DNA of 64,000 nt from Carboxylicivirga sediminis (lineage in GTDB: Bacteria > Bacteroidota > Bacteroidia > Bacteroidales > Marinilabiliaceae). Below, piece by piece: positions 44,041 through 53,827 of the stretch. Location of the stretch: the NCBI RefSeq assembly GCF_018156225.1, contig NZ_JAGTAR010000017.1:1-64000 (forward strand), in the 5' to 3' direction. The position numbers and the translations under genes were made by a program. Below the pieces are notes generated by a model. The model saw only the letters and a list, made by a program, of their open reading frames with translations. It was not told the DNA's origin and did no database searches. Within the stretch, counting starts at the first letter, position 1. Each line of letters opens with the position of its first letter.

Positions 44041-44580
44041 ATGCAAATAGAAGTTAACCAACATATTATCCTAAAGGAGATCAATCAGGCAGATGCACCT
44101 GTTATTTTTTCAGTTATTGACCAGCAGCGGGACTATTTGGGTAAATGGCTGCCATTTGTGGCTGGAACAAAGGAACAGCGAAATACAGATGAATTTATAA
44201 AATCAATACTGCAGCAGCCAGCAGGTGAGCGCGAACAAATCTTTACCATTTGGTTTGAGGATGAGTTTGCCGGTATTGTAGGTTTTAAAGATACGGATCG
44301 CTTAAATCGTAAGTCAGAAATAGGTTATTGGTTATCAGAGGGGTATCAAAAGAAAGGGATTGTAACCCTTTGTGCACGAATACTGTGTGGTTATGCTTTT
44401 AGTAGATTGGGATTAAATAGAGTGCAAATCAAGTGTGCTGTAGGTAATGTTCCCAGTCAGAAGATTCCCGAACGGCTGGGCTTCGTTTTTGAAGGCGTAG
44501 AAAGAGCAGGTGAGCGATTCGGGGAAAATAAGTATTTTGACTTAAGAGTGTATAGTAAGTTGAAAGATGATTTGTGTTAG
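44041..44580 (+). CDS. GNAT acetyltransferase, RimJ/RimL type
   Basis: 179 residues. The N-terminal half resembles RimL/YdaF proteins: HIILKEINQADAPVIFSVIDQQRDYLGKWLP has the typical layout. The acetyl-CoA site is around GYWLSEGYQKKGIVTLC, and the motif B part NRVQIKCAVGNVPSQKIPERLGFVFEGV is complete. Such enzymes acetylate N-termini of ribosomal proteins or small amines; the substrate cannot be read from sequence. It stands alone; no terminator is obvious. Confidence 0.88.
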   Translation: MQIEVNQHIILKEINQADAPVIFSVIDQQRDYLGKWLPFVAGTKEQRNTDEFIKSILQQPAGEREQIFTIWFEDEFAGIVGFKDTDRLNRKSEIGYWLSEGYQKKGIVTLCARILCGYAFSRLGLNRVQIKCAVGNVPSQKIPERLGFVFEGVERAGERFGENKYFDLRVYSKLKDDLC

Positions 44581-44884
44581 CAGGCTCCTCTTTACATTGT
44601 CGTTGAGGACGCGCAGCCGGCGTTGTACATAGAGAGAACTTACAACCGTCTGCACCAATCAGCAGGGTAATTTTTAATATTTGCGTAAGTGCTTTTGTAT
44701 TGAAATCAGAATGATAAATTAGCACTTATTGCCTTGTTAACATTAATTAACAAATCTTGAGGTGTACTGTTATTACTGCATTACGGAAGCTTTAGTAATA
44801 TGTTTGTTTAATAAATGATAAAAATAAATAAACAAAAATACATATCTACAGTTAGGTTGGTGTAAACACTTTAAACTTAGAGAT
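44581..44884. other. Gene-free interval before the fasciclin gene
   Basis: 304 bases, AT-rich towards the 3' end. I see no gene, RNA or convincing terminator; AATATTTG near 44677-44684 is a poor -7 match. The leader of the fasciclin gene probably begins in the second half. Confidence 0.4.
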
Positions 44885-45922
44885 ATGGATAAGTCGATGA
44901 TTAAGAGTAACAGACTAGTGAGCCAATTTTTCCTGGTAGGTTTTTTGGCCGTCGCCGTAATTTTTGCAGGATGTGAGAAAGATGCAAGCGTAGCTCCTGA
45001 GAACGACACAGAAGAGCAACTGTATGATATCGAAACTACCCTTGAGATGATTACAGAGAACCCTGAATTTTTGCAGGAAGACGGAAATAGTGATTTAAAG
45101 CGGTGGAGAAAATTCCCAACTTTCAGAAACCTGACGTATGCCTTATTTAAAACTCGTCTATTCGGTACGGTTGTTCGTAATCAGTTCACAGTTTTTGCTC
45201 CAACAGATGAAGCATTTGAAAAGCTTTTTGACCAAATTGGTGTTAAAAGTATCAGGGAAGTGCCTAGCGAACAATTAAAAACTATACTTCTATACCATGT
45301 TGTTGCTGGTAAAGTTAAATCCACTCAATTAAGTAATGGTTTTGTTCCCACATTAAATGGAGCGGCTTTTGAGGTTAACCTCGATAATGGCGTGATGATT
45401 AACAATGCCGAAGTGCAATATGCAGACATACGAGCCCTGAATGGTATAATTCATATCATTGATGAGGTGTTACTTCCTCCTACTCAAAATCTTGTTGAAA
45501 TTGCTCAGGCAAATGAAGCATTTTCGATTTTAGTGCAGGCTGTTATCAAGGCTGATTTAGCAGAAACGCTTGCAGCAGGTGGACCTTTTACTGTTTTTGC
45601 ACCAACTGATGATGCATTTGTGGCTTTGTTAGATGAACTTGGTCCTGATGTAAATAGTTTAGACGATATTCCGGTTGATTTATTAACTCAGGTTTTATTG
45701 TATCACGTAGTTGATGGCAGGGTTTATTCAAGTGACTTGCCTGCTGGACCGGCGGATGTACCAACCTTACAAGGCGAAACATTTGCTATTGATGTGACCA
45801 TTCCCTCTATTACTGATGCAAATAGCAGGGAAGCCGGATTAGTAGGTACATTGCTAAATATTCAGGGAACAAATGGTGTCATTCATGTTATTGACCGTGT
45901 GATATTACCAACACTTCCATAG
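44885..45922 (+). CDS. Lipoprotein with two fasciclin (FAS1) domains
   Basis: 345 residues. The signal peptide ends in the lipobox FAGC, with an acidic run EKDASVAPENDTEE after the Cys, a composition that in Bacteroidota often leads to surface display. Two FAS1 domains follow (about 70-200 and 205-342), each with the H1 motif FTVFAPTDEAFEKL or FTVFAPTDDAFVAL and an ILLYHVV or VLLYHVV H2-type segment, ending in VIHVIDRVILP. FAS1 proteins act in adhesion or as cell-envelope anchors. It is a single gene ending at a bidirectional terminator. Confidence 0.93.
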   Translation: MDKSMIKSNRLVSQFFLVGFLAVAVIFAGCEKDASVAPENDTEEQLYDIETTLEMITENPEFLQEDGNSDLKRWRKFPTFRNLTYALFKTRLFGTVVRNQFTVFAPTDEAFEKLFDQIGVKSIREVPSEQLKTILLYHVVAGKVKSTQLSNGFVPTLNGAAFEVNLDNGVMINNAEVQYADIRALNGIIHIIDEVLLPPTQNLVEIAQANEAFSILVQAVIKADLAETLAAGGPFTVFAPTDDAFVALLDELGPDVNSLDDIPVDLLTQVLLYHVVDGRVYSSDLPAGPADVPTLQGETFAIDVTIPSITDANSREAGLVGTLLNIQGTNGVIHVIDRVILPTLP

Positions 45923-45943
45923 GTACCTTAAATCATTCAAATA

Positions 45944-45980
45944 AAAAAGGGGTAAACAGCTACAGTTTTACCCCTTTCCC
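45944..45980. terminator. Bidirectional terminator between fasciclin and ABC-F genes
   Basis: An 11-bp stem (45946-45956 with 45967-45977) around a 10-nt loop between convergent genes. Confidence 0.85.
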
Positions 45981-46009
45981 TTATTGTAGTATATCGGTTT
46001 GTTGTGTGC

Positions 46010-47689
<1,680 letters not shown>

Positions 47690-47736
47690 TTAAAAAAGGT
47701 TGGAATGATGGATGTTAAGTTTCTCAAGTGTTACTA

Positions 47737-50700
47737 TTAATAATCTTGTTTCGAGTCAGTTTTGTATTCACGAGGTGTTTTTTGATATTCCTTCTTAAAG
47801 CACTTGGAGAAATATTTTGGGTCGTTAAAGCCTACACGAAAAGCAATCTCAGCAATGGTGAAATTGTATTTTTCAAGGAGAGAAGCCGCTTTTTGCAACC
47901 TGAAAGAGCGAAGGAAGTCAACCAGTGTTTTACCTGTGAGGGTTTGGAACTTGCGGTAGATATTTGAATAACTCATGTTTAGCTTAGAAGCCAACTCTTC
48001 TAATCTGAAGTCAGGATCTTCAAAGTTGTTTTCCAATTCACGTAAAATTGATTCGAGAAATACTTCGTCAGGAGAGTCTACCTCTATTTCTTTGCTATTA
48101 GTGAGAATGTCAGTGCGGTATTTTTCAATTAAGTTTTCTTGTGAGCTAAGTATGTTATTAACTTTTAATAGCAGTTCCTTTACAATAAACGGTTTGTTAA
48201 TGTACTCGATGGCGCCAAATTTAAGGCCTTCTAATTTGGAACTGACGGCATGTTTCGTAGTTAATAATATAATAGGAATGTGGCGTGTGTTTTTTTGCTG
48301 TTTGAGCGTTTTACAAAGCGTTATCCCATCCATTAAGGGCATCATCACATCACTGATTATAATATCTGGAGTAAATTTGCCGATTGAGCTAAGGGCTTCC
48401 TTGCCATTTTGAACACTACATACGTTATAGTCTGGCCGAAAGCTGTCTTCAAGAAACATCAGCATTTCGTAGTTGTCCTCAACCAACATTATATTTTTTT
48501 TGTTTTTGTCATTTGTTGGTTGTTCTACTCTTTGGTTGTCAGATGTTTCAATTTTAGTCTGAACAAAATTCTTGTTTTCAACCTGAACAGGTACTATTTC
48601 TTCATTGCCGAAATGTTGGTTGCCTAATGGAAGGGAGATAGTTACGGTGGTTCCTTTGTTAACTTGTGAACGTACATTAATTTCTCCTTTATGCAGAGCT
48701 ACTAGTTCGTTGCAAAGTGCTAATCCGATGCCGGTTCCCCCAATCCTTTCTCCATCTGGTGATTGGTAGAACAGGTCAAATACTTTTTGCAAGTCTTTTT
48801 GAGGAATACCAATGCCTGTATCTGATACCGTTATTACTGCTGCATTTAGAGAAGTATCTTCGGATATCGTTAATGTAATCTCACCTTCAGGTTGTGTGAA
48901 TTTAAAGGCATTGGTTAGTAAATTGTAAACGACGTGTTCGATTTTATCCTTGTCGTACCACACCCATATTTCCTGATTAGAAACACCTTCTATGTTAAAA
49001 TTGATTCTTTTATATTGAGCTTGTTCTGTAAAGGAAAGAGCAATATTATCAATTTCCTGAGCCAGGTTATTTCTGCTGGCTTTGATCTTTAGTTTACCAA
49101 CTTCCTTATTTCTAATGGTTGCCAGTTCATACGCAATCTTGGATAAACGTTTGGCATTATTTCTGATTATTTTTAAACGCTGACTTAATAACAGGTTACC
49201 TTCAGCCCTGTCAATCATGTTTTCCAGAGGTGACAAAATTAAGGTCAGTGGTGTTTGAATTTCATGTGACATTTTAGCAAAGAAATTCATTTTCATTGCA
49301 TATACTTCTTTGTTTTTTTCATTTTGCCACTCTTCCATCATTAGTTTTCTTTTTAGCCTGGTCCACAAAAGAAAGTAGCGTATGATAAAATAGCCGATGA
49401 CGACTGCCAGTATAATGTAAAGAGTAATTGCCCACCATCGAAAACCTATTGGTGTCAGAATTTTAATCGTTAACGACTGTGGGGCAATATCCCACTCATT
49501 TCTTGTGCTTCCAGCCTTAACTTCAAAAGTATATTCGCCGGGCGGAATATTAGTATAGGTTGCAGTGCGCTGGTTGTCATTAGCCATCCAATTATTATCA
49601 AATCCTTTTAGTCTGTAGGCATAATAATAGTCAGGCTCAAGGTAGTCGTCAATCACCGAAAACTGTATGGTGAAAGAATTATGATTGGGCTTTAGTGTTA
49701 TCGATTCCAAGTGTTCTATGCCTTCAGTCAATTGATTAGGTATGAGCTGTTGAGCATCGCGATTAATAATGGTTAGGTGATTGATGTAGAGATGGTGTTT
49801 TGTTCGCTGTGTTTTCATGAGCGAGGGATCAAAAAAATTAACACCATCAACACCTCCAAAGTATAAAATTTTATTCTTGTCATTATAAACACTACCTGTA
49901 AGATAGCCTCCCTTTAGTGCGCCACTTTTTTGGGTGTACTTATAGTATTCTTTATTTGCCAAATCAATATGCGCAATGCCATCTGTTCTTGATGTCCATA
50001 TATTGTCTTTATCAGTCATTATAATGCTAAGCACCTGGCTAAGCTTGTCGTTAGTAAAACCCTCGATTGGAACGATTTTTTTACTGGCAATATTAAATTT
50101 AATAAGTTCTGAATTTGAATTAATGAGATATAGGTTACCAAGCTTATCGGCAACGCCATTATATACACTGTTTCCTGCCGGATTGTTACTAATGGAAATG
50201 TTATGATTTATGAATGTAGATTTGTTAAGGTCCTCTGCTTCATTAAACTGGGCAATGCCACCGCCATACATGCCAATCCATATGTTAGAATTTTCATCTT
50301 CCATAAAAACTTCAGCGATATCACCTATAAGACCGTTTTTATTTTTGGGAAAGTAGGCTAGTTGTTTAGCGTCTTTAGAAAAAATAAAAATACCGGTATT
50401 ACTGCCAGCCCATACTCTTTCCTGTTTGTCGATGTAAAGAGACCGGATGTCTGTAGATGGCTGGTCTGTGTAATTAGAAGTCGGCACGTGTGAAAAAATG
50501 CCTGCTTTGTCGTCGTAGATTGCTAATCCATTCAGGTATGTTCCAATCCAGATATTACCTTGTTTATCCTCTTGCATTGCCTGGATATAATTTCCAGGAA
50601 GACCATTTGCAGTTTTAGAGCCAGCTAAATATTGCCTTTGCGGAACACCATTTTCATCAATAATAGTTATTCCTTCACCATCTGTTCCAAGCCACAGCCT

Positions 50701-51813
50701 ATTGCTGCGTGTTTTTAATACAGATAAAATTCTGCTGGGGGAGCCTGAGATACTGCCACTATGATAGCCTATTGTTGAAGATTCGGCAGGAAGAATATTT
50801 ATGTTACCATAATTTGTAAAGACCCAAATGTCATCGTTCTTCGATTGACTGATCCCAATTACTGTGTTGCTTTGAAGAGAGAATTGATTAGCTTTAGAAT
50901 GGTTATATACCTTTAGGTTATGAGTTTGAGGGTCTATTCGGTATAAACCGCCGCCATCGGTGCCAGCCCAAATAATGCCCTGTCTGTCATTAAAAATGGT
51001 AATAATCATGTTACTGGGCACTAAGCGGGAAGCGTTTGATTTATTATTAAACTGTTTAAATGTTGAAGATTTGGTATCATAGAAGTATAGACCAAATAGT
51101 TCTGTTCCAATCCATAAGTTCCCATTTATATCGGTAGTAAGCATAACATTGTTGTACTGATTGCTTCGAGGGAGCTTTAGCTCAACGAATTCTTTGGTGC
51201 TTAGGTTGCCATTAAATACACGGCCTTTATTGGTGCTAAACCAAATTGTATTGTTGTTAGCTTTTGAAACTGATATTATTGATTCATTTGGAGTGTGTAT
51301 ATCGAAGGTGATGTTTGAAGAATCTTTAAGGTTTAATCCAAGCACAGCGCCTCTATTAGTGCCAATCCATAAACGCTTTTCGGTCATCTGCATGCAGGTC
51401 AGCTCACTTTTATCCTTTAAATGAACATAGCCTAATCTGTACTGTTCAAAATGTTCTGAATTAAGCAGTTTTGAAATTTTTCCATTTTTTGCAACAAACC
51501 AAATTTGTCCTTTACTATCTTTTGTTATGCCTAGTATTGAGGAAGTATAACCATCAAAACCAAATATCTGGTTATTGCTGTAGTGTTTATAGTCATATCC
51601 ATCAAAACGAAGTATGCCCATTTTTGATTCCATCCATAAGTAACCCAAGGAATCTTCAACTACATTGGTAATGATGGTTTGCTTCCGACCTACTTCAGCC
51701 GTTAGATGAATAAAGTTTGCTAATTCCGAAGCATTACTGTTAGTAGTATTATTCAGAGAGATGAATACGATGATAATGTTTAGGATAGTTTTTAAGACTT
51801 TCTGTTGCATCAT
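47737..51813 (-). CDS. Hybrid two-component system sensor/regulator (HTCS) of PUL type
   Basis: 1358 residues joining a periplasmic sensor, kinase and DNA-binding regulator in one chain. A signal peptide or first membrane segment (about 8-28) is followed by two beta-propeller blocks of Reg_prop repeats (about 30-690), a Y_Y_Y domain (about 695-780) and a membrane segment (about 792-815). Next come HisKA with His near 848 (AKMSHEIQTP), HATPase_c (about 940-1060, with NAFKF and DTGIGIP), a receiver with Asp near 1153 (ISDVMMPLMDG) and a C-terminal AraC-type HTH (about 1250-1355). In Bacteroidota these sense a glycan fragment and switch on the adjacent polysaccharide locus. The gene is divergent from the ECF sigma gene and locus. 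Confidence 0.95.
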   Translation of the reverse strand: MMQQKVLKTILNIIIVFISLNNTTNSNASELANFIHLTAEVGRKQTIITNVVEDSLGYLWMESKMGILRFDGYDYKHYSNNQIFGFDGYTSSILGITKDSKGQIWFVAKNGKISKLLNSEHFEQYRLGYVHLKDKSELTCMQMTEKRLWIGTNRGAVLGLNLKDSSNITFDIHTPNESIISVSKANNNTIWFSTNKGRVFNGNLSTKEFVELKLPRSNQYNNVMLTTDINGNLWIGTELFGLYFYDTKSSTFKQFNNKSNASRLVPSNMIITIFNDRQGIIWAGTDGGGLYRIDPQTHNLKVYNHSKANQFSLQSNTVIGISQSKNDDIWVFTNYGNINILPAESSTIGYHSGSISGSPSRILSVLKTRSNRLWLGTDGEGITIIDENGVPQRQYLAGSKTANGLPGNYIQAMQEDKQGNIWIGTYLNGLAIYDDKAGIFSHVPTSNYTDQPSTDIRSLYIDKQERVWAGSNTGIFIFSKDAKQLAYFPKNKNGLIGDIAEVFMEDENSNIWIGMYGGGIAQFNEAEDLNKSTFINHNISISNNPAGNSVYNGVADKLGNLYLINSNSELIKFNIASKKIVPIEGFTNDKLSQVLSIIMTDKDNIWTSRTDGIAHIDLANKEYYKYTQKSGALKGGYLTGSVYNDKNKILYFGGVDGVNFFDPSLMKTQRTKHHLYINHLTIINRDAQQLIPNQLTEGIEHLESITLKPNHNSFTIQFSVIDDYLEPDYYYAYRLKGFDNNWMANDNQRTATYTNIPPGEYTFEVKAGSTRNEWDIAPQSLTIKILTPIGFRWWAITLYIILAVVIGYFIIRYFLLWTRLKRKLMMEEWQNEKNKEVYAMKMNFFAKMSHEIQTPLTLILSPLENMIDRAEGNLLLSQRLKIIRNNAKRLSKIAYELATIRNKEVGKLKIKASRNNLAQEIDNIALSFTEQAQYKRINFNIEGVSNQEIWVWYDKDKIEHVVYNLLTNAFKFTQPEGEITLTISEDTSLNAAVITVSDTGIGIPQKDLQKVFDLFYQSPDGERIGGTGIGLALCNELVALHKGEINVRSQVNKGTTVTISLPLGNQHFGNEEIVPVQVENKNFVQTKIETSDNQRVEQPTNDKNKKNIMLVEDNYEMLMFLEDSFRPDYNVCSVQNGKEALSSIGKFTPDIIISDVMMPLMDGITLCKTLKQQKNTRHIPIILLTTKHAVSSKLEGLKFGAIEYINKPFIVKELLLKVNNILSSQENLIEKYRTDILTNSKEIEVDSPDEVFLESILRELENNFEDPDFRLEELASKLNMSYSNIYRKFQTLTGKTLVDFLRSFRLQKAASLLEKYNFTIAEIAFRVGFNDPKYFSKCFKKEYQKTPREYKTDSKQDY

Positions 51814-51847
51814 GTGTCAGCAGTGTTTCGGGTTGACAAATCTGAAG

Positions 51848-51855
51848 CAAATATA
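51848..51855 (-). promoter_or_regulatory. Possible -7 element of the HTCS gene
   Basis: CAAATATA on the plus strand reads TATATTTG on the minus strand, 35 bases before the start; no clear -33 match. Confidence 0.4.
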
Positions 51856-52036
51856 TAGGAAAATATTAGTTGGATATAAATCCCTGAATATAGTAAGGAA
51901 TCACGTACTGCTTTTAAAAGTTTTTCCATTTTTGCGAAATATGGGTGTTTATAACTAATGCATAGATTAGCATAGAGGTATGTTGAAATGTGGCTCTGGA
52001 TTGCAATATTTGAAGCCATATACCTGTGTTCATGTC

Positions 52037-52068
52037 TTTGAATTGTGGATCTTTTATTTTTATATTTG
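52037..52068 (+). promoter_or_regulatory. Bacteroidota-type promoter of the ECF sigma gene
   Basis: TTTG at 52037-52040, a 20-base spacer and TATATTTG at 52061-52068 match the -33/-7 consensus well. It predicts a short leader of about 20 bases and supports the TTG start at 52094. Confidence 0.75.
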
Positions 52069-52093
52069 AGTCGAATTTATTCATAATCGGCAG

Positions 52094-52672
52094 TTGGGGT
52101 ACAATAGCAGCGATTTTATATTACACGAGCTAAAAAGTGGTCAGGAAAGAGCTTTTGACTACATCTTCAGAAAGCACTATAAAGGACTTTGTGCGCAAGC
52201 TATGCTGTACCTGAAAGATTTGGATACAGCTCAAGGCCTGGTGCAAAATTGCTTTATTAAATTCTGGGAAAAGCGCAGTGAGGTAACCGAGATACAAAAC
52301 ATTCCCGCCTATCTATCCTTCATGGTTAGAAATCAGTGTATCGATTATTTGCGAAAAGAGAAAGTGATTGCAAAAGCTCATAATGAGCATGAATCAGGTA
52401 AAACCCATGCTGAAAATTCAACCGAGAATGTGGTTATGCTTCATGAATTTGAAGAGGAGTTAGTGATTGCTCTGTCTAATTTGCCCGAACGCTGCCGGAT
52501 GGCTTTCGAATACAGCCGTTTTGAAGACTTAACCTATCCCGAAATTGCTAAAAAAATGAATATCTCTGTAAAAGCGGTTGAAGCCTTGCTGAGTAGGGCT
52601 TTAAAATCTTTGAGGTCAGAGCTTAAAGAGTATTTTCCTTTGTTGCTTCTACTGTTGGGTGTCATCCGATGA
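52094..52672 (+). CDS. ECF-type RNA polymerase sigma-70 factor
   Basis: 192 residues. The start is a TTG at 52094: a stop codon lies at 52067-52069, no ATG exists before the sigma domain, and the promoter just upstream leaves a suitable short leader. Region 2 (about 12-80) begins GQERAFDYIFRKHYKGLC and includes the -10-recognising stretch IPAYLSFMVRNQCIDYLRKE. Region 4 (about 125-180) has LPERCRMAFEYSRFEDLTYPEIAKKMNISVKAVEALLSRAL. It is typical of the Bacteroidota ECF-sigma/FecR/SusC systems. The FecR gene is not next to it but 7.4 kb downstream. Confidence 0.93.
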   Translation: MGYNSSDFILHELKSGQERAFDYIFRKHYKGLCAQAMLYLKDLDTAQGLVQNCFIKFWEKRSEVTEIQNIPAYLSFMVRNQCIDYLRKEKVIAKAHNEHESGKTHAENSTENVVMLHEFEEELVIALSNLPERCRMAFEYSRFEDLTYPEIAKKMNISVKAVEALLSRALKSLRSELKEYFPLLLLLLGVIR

Positions 52673-52883
52673 TTTCTTCTCATTAACTTTTTTTATAGTT
52701 CTTTAAAAATTTATTAAGACCGCAATGTATTGTTTGTCAATGCTTTATGTGGTTTTCTTTCTTGAATTTTAATTTATTTTAACATCGCATATAGGGTGTC
52801 CTTCTTTTGGTTTCGTCAGAGTTGTAAATGAAACGAACTGAAAGTTTACATCTGTATTAATGTTAATCTAAAAATTAAATTTT

Positions 52884-53801
52884 ATGAAAAAAAGAAGAAT
52901 TAGTGAAGGTAAATGTCCAAAGATTCCGAAGCGGAATTTTATTGGGATTTATTTTTTCGCCATGGCCTTAATGGTTTTTTCATTAACGAGTTGTGAAAGT
53001 GATGATGAAGGAGGTAGTTTACCGGTTACAACAACTGTAAGTGTTACAGACATAAAGGATGTTAGCGCTGTGGTTAACGGAGCTGTTACTTCTGATGGCG
53101 GTTCAAACATTTTAGCTATCGGTGTTTGTTGGATAAAAGGAGAAGGCGAGCCTACCATTGATGATAATTATATCCCAGTGGGTGAGTATACTAAAGATGG
53201 GATTTTAGAAGAAGATTGGGATTACTCAATAGATTTTAAGGATTTATCTTCAAAAACTGATTATAGTGTTCGTTCATATGTGGCTAATGCCGCAGGTGTT
53301 TCTTATGGCGAAACAATAACATTTACCAGTAAGGCAGGAAAAACCTTCCATACATTGACTGCTGATATGATTGAAACACATGTTCAGGAACCATATGAAG
53401 GACCAAAAGAAGGTCTTGTGGATGGTGATCCGGCTACTTTCTGGCACTCAGCATGGTCGATTGCTGGAGTTACTTTGCCTGCACATATTCAAATCAATTT
53501 CTCTGAGGAAAAAAGCATTGGTGGATTTAATTTTATGACTCGCTTTGGAGGAGCTAATGGTAATGATGCTGATCAGTTTGATCTGCAAACCAGTTCTGAT
53601 GGAGTGAATTTTACAACCGTTTGGGAGTCTGCTGAAGTTATTAACGCGCTAGTACAACCAGAAGTAAACGTTATTGCCTTTGACAAGAATTATACATCCA
53701 AGTACTTCCGAATCCGGATTTTGAATACGCGAAGTCGTGTAGGTACATGTACGCACATGGCTGAATTGCAGGTGTTTGAAGATGGTTTACTGCCTTACTA
53801 A
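52884..53801 (+). CDS. Lipoprotein with C-terminal discoidin (F5/8 type C) domain
   Basis: 305 residues. It has a long basic N-region (RRISEGKCPKIPKR) before the hydrophobic core and a lipobox (SLTSC) followed by ESDDEGG, an acidic tract typical of surface-exported Bacteroidota lipoproteins. A beta-sandwich of fibronectin/Ig type with conserved GVCW and Y-x-V-R-S-Y pattern (about 52-148) precedes a discoidin-like carbohydrate-binding domain (about 155-302), with WHSAW, INFSEEKSIGGFNF, YFRIRI and MAELQVF. It stands first in the SusCD operon, where surface glycan-binding proteins are more often placed after SusD. It may bind the glycan target. Confidence 0.87.
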   Translation: MKKRRISEGKCPKIPKRNFIGIYFFAMALMVFSLTSCESDDEGGSLPVTTTVSVTDIKDVSAVVNGAVTSDGGSNILAIGVCWIKGEGEPTIDDNYIPVGEYTKDGILEEDWDYSIDFKDLSSKTDYSVRSYVANAAGVSYGETITFTSKAGKTFHTLTADMIETHVQEPYEGPKEGLVDGDPATFWHSAWSIAGVTLPAHIQINFSEEKSIGGFNFMTRFGGANGNDADQFDLQTSSDGVNFTTVWESAEVINALVQPEVNVIAFDKNYTSKYFRIRILNTRSRVGTCTHMAELQVFEDGLLPY

Positions 53802-53827
53802 TAGCTAACAAGATTAAACGATAAATA

